Shown: positions 23,541 to 32,105, counted from the first letter of the stretch. The stretch is DNA of 34,971 nt from DATBFX01 sp036558305 (GCA_036558305.1 DATBFX010000105.1:1-34971), one strand, 5' to 3'. Made by a program: numbers and translations. Notes: generated from the sequence alone by a model not told the origin.

Positions 23541-24212
23541 TCAGGCGCAGGAGGCGGTCGGGCTGACGCCGCAGAGCGGAAAGCAGCCGGAGCCGTCGCA
23601 GAGCGTTCCCACCGGGCAGGTGCTGCTCGACGTGCAGGACTGCACGTCGCACGCGGCGACCCCGATGCACGCCAGTTGTTGCCCCTCCGCCGTGGCGCGG
23701 CATTGGCACGCGAACCCGAACCCCGCCCCGCAAATGGCGCCCAAACGGGAGCCGGCGGGGCAGAAGCTGCCGCAGGCCCCGTTGATGCAGTCGCCGCTCT
23801 GGCACTGCGCGTCGGCCACGCAGGCCGCCCCGGTCGGCAGGACGCAGGCCCCGGCCCGGCAGGTCCCCGCCGTGCCCCCGGATGCCGTGCACGCGGTCCC
23901 GTCGGGGAGGACCGACCCGACGCAGGCGCCGCCCTGGCAGGCGACCGCGCGGCAGACCGCCGGGGGCGGGCAGTCGCCGACCGCCCGGCAGGCGCAGCGC
24001 CGGCGGCCGGTGGCGTCCTTGGGGCCGCAGAGCCCGGAACAGCAGTCGGCGTGCTCGCGGCAGAGGCCGCCGGGCATCCGGCAGGCCACGGCCTCGGCCC
24101 GGCCCACCCCGACGAGGCCGAGGGCACCGGCGGCGAGGCCGGCCACGACGCCGCGGCGGCTGCCGGACGCGGCGAGGGCCTTGGCCAAGGCATCGAAGCG
24201 CGAACCGTCCAC
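23541..24212 (-). CDS. Secreted cysteine-rich protein with Tat-type leader
   Basis: The 223-residue product has the leader VDGSRFDALAKALAASGSRR, a hydrophobic stretch (VVAGLAAGALGLVG) and the mature knottin-like block CRMPGGLCREHADCCSGLC, nearly identical to its paralogue at 17869. Many cysteines follow, but not the CDDGN repeats; instead there are Dickkopf-like CVADAQCQSGDC units and a CTSSSTCPVGTLC end. GTG 24212 is the start because the leader begins there. The promoter is the weaker one of the set (TTGACG/TATCGT, 18-base spacing). Likely an exported, disulfide-bonded surface protein. Confidence 0.85.
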   Translation of the reverse strand: MDGSRFDALAKALAASGSRRGVVAGLAAGALGLVGVGRAEAVACRMPGGLCREHADCCSGLCGPKDATGRRRCACRAVGDCPPPAVCRAVACQGGACVGSVLPDGTACTASGGTAGTCRAGACVLPTGAACVADAQCQSGDCINGACGSFCPAGSRLGAICGAGFGFACQCRATAEGQQLACIGVAACDVQSCTSSSTCPVGTLCDGSGCFPLCGVSPTASCA

Positions 24213-24257
24213 GGCGGCACCCTTCGGGTCAATGTCGGGGCGAATCGCCTGCCCGGC

Positions 24258-24287
24258 ACGATAGCCCACCCGGGCGACGCCCGTCAA
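24258..24287 (-). promoter_or_regulatory. Candidate promoter of the 223-residue cysteine-rich gene
   Basis: TTGACG (24282-24287) and TATCGT (24258-24263) on the minus strand are 18 bases apart, about 46 bases ahead of the start codon. It is weaker than the paralogous promoters and lacks the upstream box. Confidence 0.5.
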
Positions 24288-24382
24288 CGGTCCGGACGCG
24301 GGTCGGAACGAACGGGGCGCCGGTGGCCCTTGTTGCCCCGGACGGGCACACCCGGCGGCAGTTCGATGACCGGGTCTGAGGC

Positions 24383-24420
24383 GCCGACGGTGCCGGCCGG
24401 TCCCGGCCGGCACCGTCGGC
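24383..24420 (-). terminator. Perfect 18-bp stem hairpin behind the 256-residue cysteine-rich gene
   Basis: Bases 24383-24400 and 24403-24420 are exact complements with almost no loop, three bases after the TAG stop. The stem is GC-rich and no T-run follows, as in the I-shaped terminators reported for high-GC bacteria. Confidence 0.7.
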
Positions 24421-24423
24421 GGC

Positions 24424-25194
24424 CTACTGGCAGGTGCCGTCCGCCTTGCACACCCCGCTGCAGCAGAAGGAGTCTTGCCCGTGGCAGTTCCCCCCGGTCG
24501 GGCGGCAACAGACGCCGTCCTGGCAGAGCGCCCCGTTCGGACTGCAGCAGGGCACGGTCTCCGAGCAGCTGTCGCTGTCGCCGATAATGGTTTGGCAACA
24601 ACCCCCGTCGAAGCAGGTGGTCGCAGGGTGGGGGCAGACGTGGCCGCAGGCGCCGCAATTCTCCGTGTCGTCGGAAATGTTCGCGCAGGTCCCGTCGCAG
24701 CAGGTCTGCCCCGAACCGCAGGCCGGGGTGCAGGCCGTCGTGGTCGGGGTATTCGTCGGCGTATTCGTGGGCGTATTCGGTGGCGTGTTCGTGGTGGTGT
24801 TCGTGGGGGTGTTCGTCGGCGTGTCGGTCGGCGTATCGGTGGGCGTGTTGGTGGGGGTGTTCGTCGGTGTCTGGGTGGGGGCGGCACAGCGCCCGCCCAG
24901 GCAGGGCACCCCCGCCGCGCAGCAACGGTATCCGCAGGCCATCTCCCCCGCCATGTGGGCGCAGACCCGCCGCCCCAGCCCGTCCTTCGGCCGGCAGGTC
25001 CCGGCGCAGCAGTCGGCGTCCCCGCGGCAGAGCTCCCCGCCGGTGCGGCAAGCGATGGCGGCGCCCTGCTCGCCCTCCGGCCCTGCCAGGCCGACGATCC
25101 CCAGGGCGGCGGCGGCCGCGGCGGCCACCACGGCTCGGCGCGAGCGGAGCGCGGCCAGCCGCCGAGCCAACGAATCGAAGCGGTCGGCGCCCAT
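24424..25194 (-). CDS. Secreted cysteine-rich protein with Thr-Pro-Asn repeat stalk
   Basis: The 256-residue product has the leader MGADRFDSLARRLAALRSRR, a hydrophobic stretch (AVVAAAAAAALGIVGLAG) and the knottin-like CRTGGELCRGDADCCAGTC. A low-complexity stalk of TNTP/TDTP repeats spans about 106-153 and links to a second cysteine-rich domain ending CCSGVCKADGTCQ, with CGSGQTCCDGTC and NCGACGHVC motifs. Such Thr/Pro stalks hold domains away from the cell surface in many secreted proteins and may be glycosylated. ATG 25194 has a strong purine stretch upstream and a promoter of the shared type at 25234-25261. Confidence 0.88.
   Translation of the reverse strand: MGADRFDSLARRLAALRSRRAVVAAAAAAALGIVGLAGPEGEQGAAIACRTGGELCRGDADCCAGTCRPKDGLGRRVCAHMAGEMACGYRCCAAGVPCLGGRCAAPTQTPTNTPTNTPTDTPTDTPTNTPTNTTTNTPPNTPTNTPTNTPTTTACTPACGSGQTCCDGTCANISDDTENCGACGHVCPHPATTCFDGGCCQTIIGDSDSCSETVPCCSPNGALCQDGVCCRPTGGNCHGQDSFCCSGVCKADGTCQ
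24736..24876 (-). repeat. 12-base minisatellite encoding the TNTP stalk
   Basis: A degenerate 12-base unit (plus-strand form GTGGGCGTATTC and variants) recurs about twelve times in the coding sequence and gives four-residue T-N/D-T-P units. Because the unit is a multiple of three, gain or loss of copies would change stalk length without shifting the frame. Confidence 0.9.
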
Positions 25195-25233
25195 GGCTCC
25201 CCCTCCCCTCGGTGGCGGCGTCGGGTCGGGGCG

Positions 25234-25276
25234 ACTGTAGCAGCGTATGTGCCGATGTCAATGGCGAGGACGCGCC
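25234..25276 (-). promoter_or_regulatory. Sigma70-type promoter with conserved upstream box
   Basis: On the minus strand TTGACA (25256-25261) and TACAGT (25234-25239) are 16 bases apart, with GGCGCGTCCTCGCC at 25263-25276 directly upstream of the -35. It drives the gene starting at 25194 with a leader of roughly 35 bases. Confidence 0.82.
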
Positions 25277-25970
25277 GCCGGGACGCCGGTCACCCCGCGG
25301 CGCCTCGGGTGCCTGCCCCCGGCACCTCGCCTGCATGCACATGCTCGCCGTGGCCGGGCTCTCGACCCCGCCGCGAGTTCCACCCGGGCCGCTGCCGCTG
25401 CCAAAAGCCGGCCGGATCGACGGTGGGCAGGCGCATCAGCTGGCATACGGCGGGGCTCCGCCGACAGGCAAAGACCCGATGCCCGCCATCCGATCTCAGT
25501 CTTACCGACCCGTGGTTTTCTCCGCCCGTACAATCTATCGACGAAAAAGAAAATATGATCTGTCATTCAGGTCAAGCGGTCACCTTGCGGTTGCGTGGAC
25601 GGGCCTGGGCAGGCAGCGGGAACCCTCTGGGTGCCGCCCAGGACCGGCCACCTGCGCTCGGAGCAGCCAACGGCCCCGGCCGCACACGCCGGAAACCACG
25701 TGCCCCTCCCGTCGCCGCGTAGCGGACCACCACCCCCGCCGCGGCCGGACACCCGCTCACCGCTCCCGCCCCTCGCTCGCGCCGCTCCGCCCACGGCCGC
25801 GGCGGCCCAGAGACGCCGGGCCGAAAAGACGCGAGCCTCCGGGGTTCGCTCGCCTCCGTCGCTCCGCACCACAATCGGCGCATTCGACGCCGGCAAACAA
25901 CATGCGGATGCCAGACGGACGATCACCCGACCGCGAGGGATTTCAACGCCGTCTTCGATCTTCGAGACCT
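25277..25970. other. Intergenic region without a convincing gene
   Basis: These 694 bases contain an AT-rich island (about 25519-25565, including ACGAAAAAGAAAATATGATC) unusual for this genome, and a GC-rich right half. A TACAAT hexamer at about 25532 has no good -35. The stretch 25616-25633 repeats the sequence at 120-137 with one change. Open frames on either strand have atypical composition and no ribosome-binding site. Confidence 0.5.
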
Positions 25971-27185
25971 TCACGCCGTTTCTGCGACCACCGCCACCAA
26001 CCGCTCGATCTCCTCATCCGTCGTCAAATAGTGGACCGACGCCCGCACCACGTCGTCCAGCCCCCGCGCCTCCATGTCGTACCGCGTGCTGAATACCGAC
26101 GACGTCAGGACGTTGATCGATCGCGCCTTCAACGCCCGTGCAACATCCTCCGCCGCCACCCCTTCGACCGTAAACGTCACGATCCCGCCCTTGACCTCAC
26201 CCAGATCGCGCACACGGGCGCGAGGAGTGTCGGACAGACGAGACCGCAGCTTCGCCGCCCGCTCGGCGATCCGCTCCCAGATCGCGTCCAATCCGAGATC
26301 CAGCGCGTAGTCGATCGCCGCGCCCATCCCCACCTTGCCGGCGACGTTGTACTCCCAATTCTCGAACCGCCGCGCATCGCTCCGCAGCTCGTACCGGTTC
26401 CGCGCCGTCCACGTCGCCGCATGATCGTCCAAAAACGGCGGCACCAACCCGTCGATCAGCCCCCGCCGCACGTAGAGGAACCCCATCCCGCGCGGACCGC
26501 GCAGAAACTTCCGGCTCGTCGCCGACAGCACGTCGCAGCCGATCTCCTCGACGTCGATCGGCATCTGCCCGACCGTCTGGCAGGCATCCAACAGGTAGAT
26601 CGCGCCCGATCCGCGCACCACCCGCCCGACCGCCGCCGCCGGTTGCACCAGCCCGCCGTTCGTCGGCATGTGCGACACCGCCACCACCCGCACCCGGTCG
26701 TCGAGCATCCTCGCCAGCGCCTCGACGTCGATCTGCCCGTGCTCGTCGTTCGGCACCACCTCCACCGCGACACCCCGCTCCGCCACCTGCAAAAACGCGA
26801 TCACGTTGCTCGCGTACTCCGCCATCGACGTCAGGATGCGGTCGCCCGACCGGAACGGTACCGCGTAGAACGCCATGTCCCACCCGCGCGTCGCGTTCTC
26901 GACCACCGCGATCTCCTCCCGCACCGCCCCGATCAACCGCGCGCTCGCCTCGTAGACACCCTCCAATCGCTCTTCCGCCTCGTCCGCCGCCTCGTACCCG
27001 CCGATCGCGGCCTCCCGCCGGACGTGGCCGACGACCGCGTCGAGCACCACCGCCGGCATCAGCGACGCCCCCGCGTGGTTGAAATGCGCCACCCGCCGGC
27101 AACCGGGCGTCTCCGCCCGCAGCCGCTCAACCTCTCCGGCCAGATCGCGCACCGCGACCGCCGACGATCGATCTCTCTCCAACAC
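25971..27185 (-). CDS. Class-V aminotransferase-fold PLP enzyme (cysteine-desulfurase-like)
   Basis: The 404-residue PLP enzyme begins with a polar tail, then RVAHFNHAGASLMP, the family N-terminal signature. The lysine that binds PLP is in SATSRKFLRGPRGMGFLYVRR (about K226), and IYLLDACQTVGQ carries the cofactor-binding aspartate and glutamine. This pattern is close to class-V enzymes such as cysteine desulfurases and ergothioneine-type C-S lyases; no clear active-site cysteine loop marks it as SufS or IscS, so the reaction is not assigned. The start is GTG 27185 or TTG 27182, with GGAGG just upstream. Confidence 0.9.
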   Translation of the reverse strand: MLERDRSSAVAVRDLAGEVERLRAETPGCRRVAHFNHAGASLMPAVVLDAVVGHVRREAAIGGYEAADEAEERLEGVYEASARLIGAVREEIAVVENATRGWDMAFYAVPFRSGDRILTSMAEYASNVIAFLQVAERGVAVEVVPNDEHGQIDVEALARMLDDRVRVVAVSHMPTNGGLVQPAAAVGRVVRGSGAIYLLDACQTVGQMPIDVEEIGCDVLSATSRKFLRGPRGMGFLYVRRGLIDGLVPPFLDDHAATWTARNRYELRSDARRFENWEYNVAGKVGMGAAIDYALDLGLDAIWERIAERAAKLRSRLSDTPRARVRDLGEVKGGIVTFTVEGVAAEDVARALKARSINVLTSSVFSTRYDMEARGLDDVVRASVHYLTTDEEIERLVAVVAETA

Positions 27186-27289
27186 CCGCCTCCCCGATCC
27201 GGACCGACCGTTGCCTCCGCCGGATGCTAACCCAACGCCGGCCCCGACGGGGCCGGCGGTCTGTCCGTGCGGCGTCCTCTCAGCGATGG

Positions 27290-27700
27290 TCACTCCACGG
27301 GTTGCGTCGCCGGATCGTGCGACGAACGCGACGAGGCTCGTTCCGTCGGCGCCACGTCGGCTCGCGCCGCCTGGAGATCGCTCTCCTCTCCCCGGCGCGC
27401 GTCGCCCAATCCCCAATCCGCGTCGCGACGAGGCGCGAACGCCCCAAGTCGCATCAACGCCGCCTGCCGGTGATCGAGCGGCTCGTCGCCGAGGAGCACC
27501 TCGGCCAACTCTTGCGCCCGTCGCGAATCGATCGTCGTCCCGGTCGTCGGACCAAACTCACCGGCAATCGCCCGCTCGACCCGTACCGTTTCGACCCCAA
27601 ACGCCGCCGCGACCTCTGCCGCCGTAAACCGCGCGTCGATCCCCTGGTCTTCGCCAGGAGGTACCTCGATCGTGCCCCGCGCCGTATCGTTCTCTCGCAT
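27290..27700 (-). CDS. Small protein with helix-turn-helix-like segment
   Basis: The 136-residue product includes FTAAEVAAAFGVETVRVERAIAGEFG (about 25-50), which resembles a helix-turn-helix, then a helical region (SRRAQELAEVLLGDEPLDHRQAALMRLG) and a polar, probably disordered tail. The ATG at 27700 has GGAG eight bases upstream. It follows the gene at 27731-28135 by 30 bp on the same strand. The family is not recognised; DNA binding is an inference from the one motif. Confidence 0.65.
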   Translation of the reverse strand: MRENDTARGTIEVPPGEDQGIDARFTAAEVAAAFGVETVRVERAIAGEFGPTTGTTIDSRRAQELAEVLLGDEPLDHRQAALMRLGAFAPRRDADWGLGDARRGEESDLQAARADVAPTERASSRSSHDPATQPVE

Positions 27701-27730
27701 CGCAGTCACTCCAGGCAACTCGTGTCACAC

Positions 27731-28135
27731 TCAGCCCACCGGATCGTCGACGAACGGATCGACGTTCTCGGCGACGCCACCGTGCGGCACCCGTCGCGTC
27801 CCGCCACTGTCTTCCTCGGCATACGAGCGATCGCCGCCTACCTGCTCCGCCTGCCTCCCCCACCCCTCGCCGAATCCGTGTCCGGTTGGCGAGACGTCGA
27901 CCCCGCCGCTCGGCTTCAGGTCGTCGATGTCTCGCTGCGCCACCCAGATTCCGCCCGGTACCGGATCGCCTTCGCCCAGAAACAGCGACCTCCCCGTCTC
28001 CGCCTCGACGTAGAGACCCGTCTGGTCGGCCCGCCCGTCGACCGCCACCAACCGCCCCGCGTCGTCCGGATCGAATCCGAGGCTCGCCAGATAGGTCAAC
28101 CGTTCGACCGGCGCCACGTCGCGTACCATGCTCAT
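27731..28135 (-). CDS. Hypothetical protein paired with the HTH-like gene
   Basis: The 134-residue product has an ordered N-terminal half (VERLTYLASLGFDPDDAGRLVAVDGRADQTGLYVEAETG ... GGIWVAQRDIDDL) and a disordered glycine- and acid-rich C-terminal half. No domain is recognised. ATG 28135 is chosen because GAGGAGG lies eight bases upstream; the open frame continues left without a signal. It is probably the first gene of a two-gene unit with 27290-27700, divergent from RNase Z across 113 bp. Confidence 0.65.
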   Translation of the reverse strand: MSMVRDVAPVERLTYLASLGFDPDDAGRLVAVDGRADQTGLYVEAETGRSLFLGEGDPVPGGIWVAQRDIDDLKPSGGVDVSPTGHGFGEGWGRQAEQVGGDRSYAEEDSGGTRRVPHGGVAENVDPFVDDPVG

Positions 28136-28248
28136 CGCGACCACCTCCTCGACCGCCCAGACCGCACCCCGCGGTCGAGGCAGTCGCATCGGGGAGGTCG
28201 CACGCACCGTGCCATCCGCGACCGCCGATCGAAAGGGACCAGCCGCAC

Positions 28249-29247
28249 ATGATCGATTTCCTGCTCCTCGGCAACGGCGCCATGCTGCCGCTCCCCGACC
28301 GTTGGTTGTCGAGTCTGCTCGTCCGCTGCGAAGGCGAGCTCACCCTCTTCGACTGCGGCGAAGGCACCCAAATCCCCTGGCGCCGCTTCGGCTGGGGGTT
28401 CCGCCGCGTCGGCGCCATCTGCCTCTCCCACTGGCACGGCGACCACGTCGCCGGTCTGCCGGGCGTCCTCCTCAGCCTCGCCAACGCCGGCCGCACCGAA
28501 CCGGTCGCCATCTACGGCCCCGAACACACCGCCCAGGTCGTCGCCGGTCTCCGCGTCGTCGCCCCGGTCCTCCCCTTCGACGTCGATATCCACGAACTCG
28601 CCGACGGAGACACGTTTGAACTTCCGGGTGGTCTCCAGGCTTCGGCCATCGCCGGTCTCCATCGGGTCCCGAGTCTGGTCTATCGCGTCGGCATGTTGCG
28701 CGCTCGCCGCTTCGATCCCGACCGCGCGCGTTCCCTATCCATCCCGATCGAACTCTGGCGCTCCCTTCAGCGCGGCGAGTCGGTTGCCTGGCCAACCGGC
28801 ACCGCTACCCCAGACGACGTCCTCGGCCCCGACCGCCCCGGCATCTCCTTCGGCTTCGCCACCGACACCCGCCCGCTGCCGACGATGCCGCCCTTCTTCG
28901 ACGGCGTCGACCTCCTGATCTCCGAAGGTACCTACGGCGACCCCGCCGATCTCCCAAAGGCGATCCAGAACAGACACATGACCTTCGCCGAAGCGGCCAC
29001 CCTCGCCCGCGACTCACACGCCCGCACCCTCTGGCTCACCCACTTCAGCCCCGCGCTCGAAGACCCCGCCGCCTACCTCGACCAGGCCACCGCGATCTTC
29101 CCCGAGACGACCCTCGGTTACTCCGGACTCACCGGCGCCTTGAAATTCTCAGACGACGACCCGACAACCCCTACCCAACCGGCCAAATCACCGACGGCGC
29201 CACCGGAAACAGCGTCTCGACCAGGACCCGCGCCACGTCGGACTTGA
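28249..29247 (+). CDS. rnz: Ribonuclease Z (short-form metallo-beta-lactamase RNase)
   Basis: RNase Z is the endonuclease that trims tRNA 3' ends. The 332-residue protein has the metallo-beta-lactamase metal motif SHWHGDHVAG (H61, H63, D65, H66), FDCGEGTQ ahead of it, the ISFGFATDTRP segment with a metal-bridging Asp, and HMTFAEAATLARDSHARTLWLTHFSP with the last histidine ligand. The ATG at 28249 follows a modest AAGGGA. Its last 77 bases overlap the tail of the acetyltransferase on the other strand; the extra C-terminal residues after LKFSDDD are low-complexity. Confidence 0.92.
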   Translation: MIDFLLLGNGAMLPLPDRWLSSLLVRCEGELTLFDCGEGTQIPWRRFGWGFRRVGAICLSHWHGDHVAGLPGVLLSLANAGRTEPVAIYGPEHTAQVVAGLRVVAPVLPFDVDIHELADGDTFELPGGLQASAIAGLHRVPSLVYRVGMLRARRFDPDRARSLSIPIELWRSLQRGESVAWPTGTATPDDVLGPDRPGISFGFATDTRPLPTMPPFFDGVDLLISEGTYGDPADLPKAIQNRHMTFAEAATLARDSHARTLWLTHFSPALEDPAAYLDQATAIFPETTLGYSGLTGALKFSDDDPTTPTQPAKSPTAPPETASRPGPAPRRT

Positions 29248-30529
29248 TCCGGCAGTCGGGAAACATGCCCTCGACCTGCTCGAGCGATCGCGCCCCAAAC
29301 AATAGGTACAGAAACGTCTGCCCCGGAAACGCCGCTTCCGCCTTCCAGACCACCTCCGGCAACCACGGCTCGACCACCGCCAGCCGCCCCTGCTCGAACG
29401 TCAGCCGCACACCCGATCGATAGAACGTCACCGCCAGATCACCCGTGAACCCGCTCAACGCCGATGCCGCCAGTCGCCCTTCCAGCAGCGGCGCGATCAC
29501 CGGGAGCACTCGACACAGATCGGCGACCCGCACATCCCAGGCAAACTCCCGTCCGATCTGCGGAAGCCGCGAGGCTGCCAACCGAAGCAACGGATGTTCC
29601 GGAACGAGATCGAATCCGACCGACCGCAACCGCTCTCCGTCTCGCTCCGCGATCCGCCCACCCGCGGCCCGCACGTACCGCAACACGGCCCCGGTGGCCT
29701 CGCTCCACGGGACTCCGTCCCGGACCTCGATCAGCGTCGAGAACAGACCACCCTCGTGCAGCTTGTTCAGGTGGGCGACCAGTCCAGCCCGCATCCCGTC
29801 CGACGTTTCCATGACGACGACGTCGTGGATGTAGTCGCTACCCGGATCGCGAGCCGTCAACTCGTACCGCCACATTGCCTCGTCTCGAACCGCCGCCACC
29901 AAACTCCGCCGCGCCGACCGCTCATCCATCTCCACGACGAACGGGACATCTTCCACCGTTACCGGTCGAAAGCGGAACGGCTCTTCGCCCCCCGTTGGCA
30001 ACTCCGCGATCGAGGTCGGGAAACCGATCAGCGCCGGCGGCACGATCAGCGCCGGCTCGTAGCCGAACCGGCGATAGAAGTTCGGGATCCCGGTCAGCCC
30101 CTGCATCAGCTGACCCCGCGCCTCGGATCGCCGGTGGATGACCTCGAACTGCGCCCCGATCAGGCCACGCCCGCGGTACGCCGGGTGCGTCCCCACCAAC
30201 TCCGGCCGTCCGATGTCGATCGGTATCCCGCCGTACCTCCAGGTCTGCGAGATCAGCAGGCAGGACGAGACGATCCGCCCGTCCGCCCCCTCGCGGACGA
30301 CGACGTGATCGGTCACCGGCGACGTCGGGTGGTCACCCCGAAGGAGATCGCGCGTCCAGATTGCCGCCTGCGTATCGGGAATCTCGGGCGGTCCGCCGTG
30401 GACCATCGCGTTGAACTCGGCAAGCTCCGGCGCATCGGCTTCCGTCGCCGAGCGCAGCACTAAGCCATCGCCGAGGTCGCGCGCTTCGTACGGAGGGAGC
30501 TCGATTGGTCGCGATGCAATCGCGGTCAC
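29171..30529 (-). CDS. GNAT-family N-acetyltransferase, Eis-like
   Basis: The 452-residue protein carries an N-terminal GNAT domain (LVGTHPAYRGRGLIGAQFEVIHRRSEARG, the acetyl-CoA loop) followed by a second GNAT-like region and a C-terminal sterol-carrier-like segment. This three-part build is that of the Eis family, which acetylates aminoglycosides or other amines, but substrate cannot be told. The GTG start at 30529 abuts the TAG stop of the LCP gene directly, so the two are co-transcribed and perhaps translationally coupled. The 3' end overlaps rnz tail to tail by 77 bases. Confidence 0.88.
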   Translation of the reverse strand: MTAIASRPIELPPYEARDLGDGLVLRSATEADAPELAEFNAMVHGGPPEIPDTQAAIWTRDLLRGDHPTSPVTDHVVVREGADGRIVSSCLLISQTWRYGGIPIDIGRPELVGTHPAYRGRGLIGAQFEVIHRRSEARGQLMQGLTGIPNFYRRFGYEPALIVPPALIGFPTSIAELPTGGEEPFRFRPVTVEDVPFVVEMDERSARRSLVAAVRDEAMWRYELTARDPGSDYIHDVVVMETSDGMRAGLVAHLNKLHEGGLFSTLIEVRDGVPWSEATGAVLRYVRAAGGRIAERDGERLRSVGFDLVPEHPLLRLAASRLPQIGREFAWDVRVADLCRVLPVIAPLLEGRLAASALSGFTGDLAVTFYRSGVRLTFEQGRLAVVEPWLPEVVWKAEAAFPGQTFLYLLFGARSLEQVEGMFPDCRIKSDVARVLVETLFPVAPSVIWPVG

Positions 30530-31762
30530 CTATTGGCCGCCGGAAGCATCGGCGGGGATCATCAGGTTGTCCCGGACGAACGCCACGATCGCGTTCATAT
30601 CGCCGACGTACGCCCACCGCCCGTCCGGCGTCTGCCCCTCTTGCAACAGCGGTGGTCCGAGCGGGGTGATCGTGATCGCGCTCTCGTCCATCGCGTAGGC
30701 CAGCCGGGCCAGCGTCAACTGTTGCTCGAGCGGGAAACTCGTCTGCACCGAGTTCCCCAACGCGAGGATCAGATTGTCGGCCTTCGCCGCCGACTTCAGC
30801 CCTTTGCCCTTTTCGAAGAGCGCGAGCAACACCTGGCGCTGCCGGTCACGGCGGGCGTCGTCGCTGTCGCTGTGGCGGGTGCGGACGTATTCGAGCGCCC
30901 GCTCGCCGTTCATGTGCTGCTCGCCCGCCGCGAAATCGACCACCTTGGTCCCGTAATCCTCGGTCGGGTATTGGTCGTCGTGGATGGCCGCCGGCACGTT
31001 CACGTCGACCCCGCCGGCGGCGTCGATCACCGCCCGGAAACCGTCGAAGTCGAACAGCGCGTAGGAGTCAATCGGCACGCCGAACACGTGCTCGATCGTG
31101 TCGCGGACTTTGGCAACCCCGGCGACCGGGTCCTTCGGCCGCTCCTTCACCCCGTAGTTGTACGAGCCGTTGATCTTGTCCGGTCCGATCCCCGGAATAT
31201 CGACGAGAAGGTCACGCGGAATACTGACCGCGACCAGCTTTTTGTGGACGAGATCGAGGTGGGCAATGATGATCACGTCCGCGTTCTGGTCCCCGCCGTT
31301 CGCCCGCTTATCGACGCCGAGAACGAGGATGTAGAGATCGGTCTTTCCGTTCCAGACGGTCGACCGTCCGGGATCGCCGTTCCCCATCCCCGCTGCGACG
31401 ACTTTGCGGAGTACGTCGAGGCGAGAAGGAGCGTCCGCGACGTTGGTGGGCGCAACATTCGCCGTCGGAAAGACCGTCGGCACGGACGTCGCGGTTGCGG
31501 TCGCGGTCGGATTAGCCCCGGTTACGCCCGCCGCCTCGCCCGTCGGAGCAACTGTCGGGACCACCGTCGCCGTGGCGACTGGCGTCGTCTGCTGGACATC
31601 GCCGAAGGCGAGTTCGGTGGCGCGCGTCGGCAAGGGAACGACGGCGACGCGCTCGGCATCGACGATCGCGTTGACGACGCGCCAGGTTTGGATACCGAGC
31701 GCGACGACGAGGAACAGCAACGCCACACCAAGCACCAGACCGACGCGTCGTCTCCGGCTCAT
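30530..31762 (-). CDS. LytR-CpsA-Psr (LCP) family cell-wall glycopolymer ligase
   Basis: LCP enzymes attach secondary wall polymers to peptidoglycan outside the membrane. The 410-residue protein begins MSRRRRVGLVLGV with one signal-anchor helix (about 7-27), then a Thr/Pro/Ala-rich linker, then the LCP domain: ILVLGVDKRANGGDQNADVIIIAHLD, VAVSIPRDLLVDIPG, KINGSYNYG and ALEYVRTRHSDSDDARRDRQRQVLLAL with its conserved arginines. The start at ATG 31762 is chosen because the frame upstream has no suitable start and crosses the promoter zone. Confidence 0.92.
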   Translation of the reverse strand: MSRRRRVGLVLGVALLFLVVALGIQTWRVVNAIVDAERVAVVPLPTRATELAFGDVQQTTPVATATVVPTVAPTGEAAGVTGANPTATATATSVPTVFPTANVAPTNVADAPSRLDVLRKVVAAGMGNGDPGRSTVWNGKTDLYILVLGVDKRANGGDQNADVIIIAHLDLVHKKLVAVSIPRDLLVDIPGIGPDKINGSYNYGVKERPKDPVAGVAKVRDTIEHVFGVPIDSYALFDFDGFRAVIDAAGGVDVNVPAAIHDDQYPTEDYGTKVVDFAAGEQHMNGERALEYVRTRHSDSDDARRDRQRQVLLALFEKGKGLKSAAKADNLILALGNSVQTSFPLEQQLTLARLAYAMDESAITITPLGPPLLQEGQTPDGRWAYVGDMNAIVAFVRDNLMIPADASGGQ

Positions 31763-32105
31763 GCGCGGGGACCGAGGCGTGGACTGCGGGTTCCTCTCGG
31801 GCGCTACCGGCAACGATTGCGTCTCTTGGATGGCGCTGACTCCCTTCCCACTCGATCGCGGGCGACGCTGCTTCCCACCGGCGGTTCCCGGCCAATGAGA
31901 CGCTGTGCGCGTCACTATATAACAGGAATTCACATTCGTTTTGCAACGCAGTCCTTCTTGCGCAGCCGATACCACAATACGCTGCGGATAACGGGCAACT
32001 TCATGCACCTGGGCTACAATGCCGCGCCCGGCGACCTTCGGACGACCGTCGACCAACCCGTTCTCGACGACGACAGGCAGACCCGCCCAATCCCCAGGAG
32101 CCGTG
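31763..32105. promoter_or_regulatory. Divergent promoter region between LCP and CoA-ester lyase genes
   Basis: A distinctly AT-rich patch lies at 31910-31975. For the minus strand, TTGCAA (31941-31946) and a TATATA hexamer (31916-31921) with an upstream TG are 19 bases apart, a plausible LCP promoter. For the plus strand, TACAAT (32015-32020) is a good -10 without a clear -35. No gene lies in the region. Confidence 0.5.

Noticed and set aside
25519..25565. AT-rich island as a transferred gene or origin
   Set aside because: Too short, with no gene, DnaA-box cluster or mobility gene; it may just be a promoter region.
24780..27230. 816-codon open frame on the plus strand
   Set aside because: It crosses a promoter, an intergenic AT-rich island and the antisense of the aminotransferase gene without coherent domain content.
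27183..27416. Upstream extension of the class-V aminotransferase by 77 codons
   Set aside because: The extension is low-complexity, overlaps the end of the neighbouring gene, and a GTG/TTG with GGAGG lies next to the conserved start.
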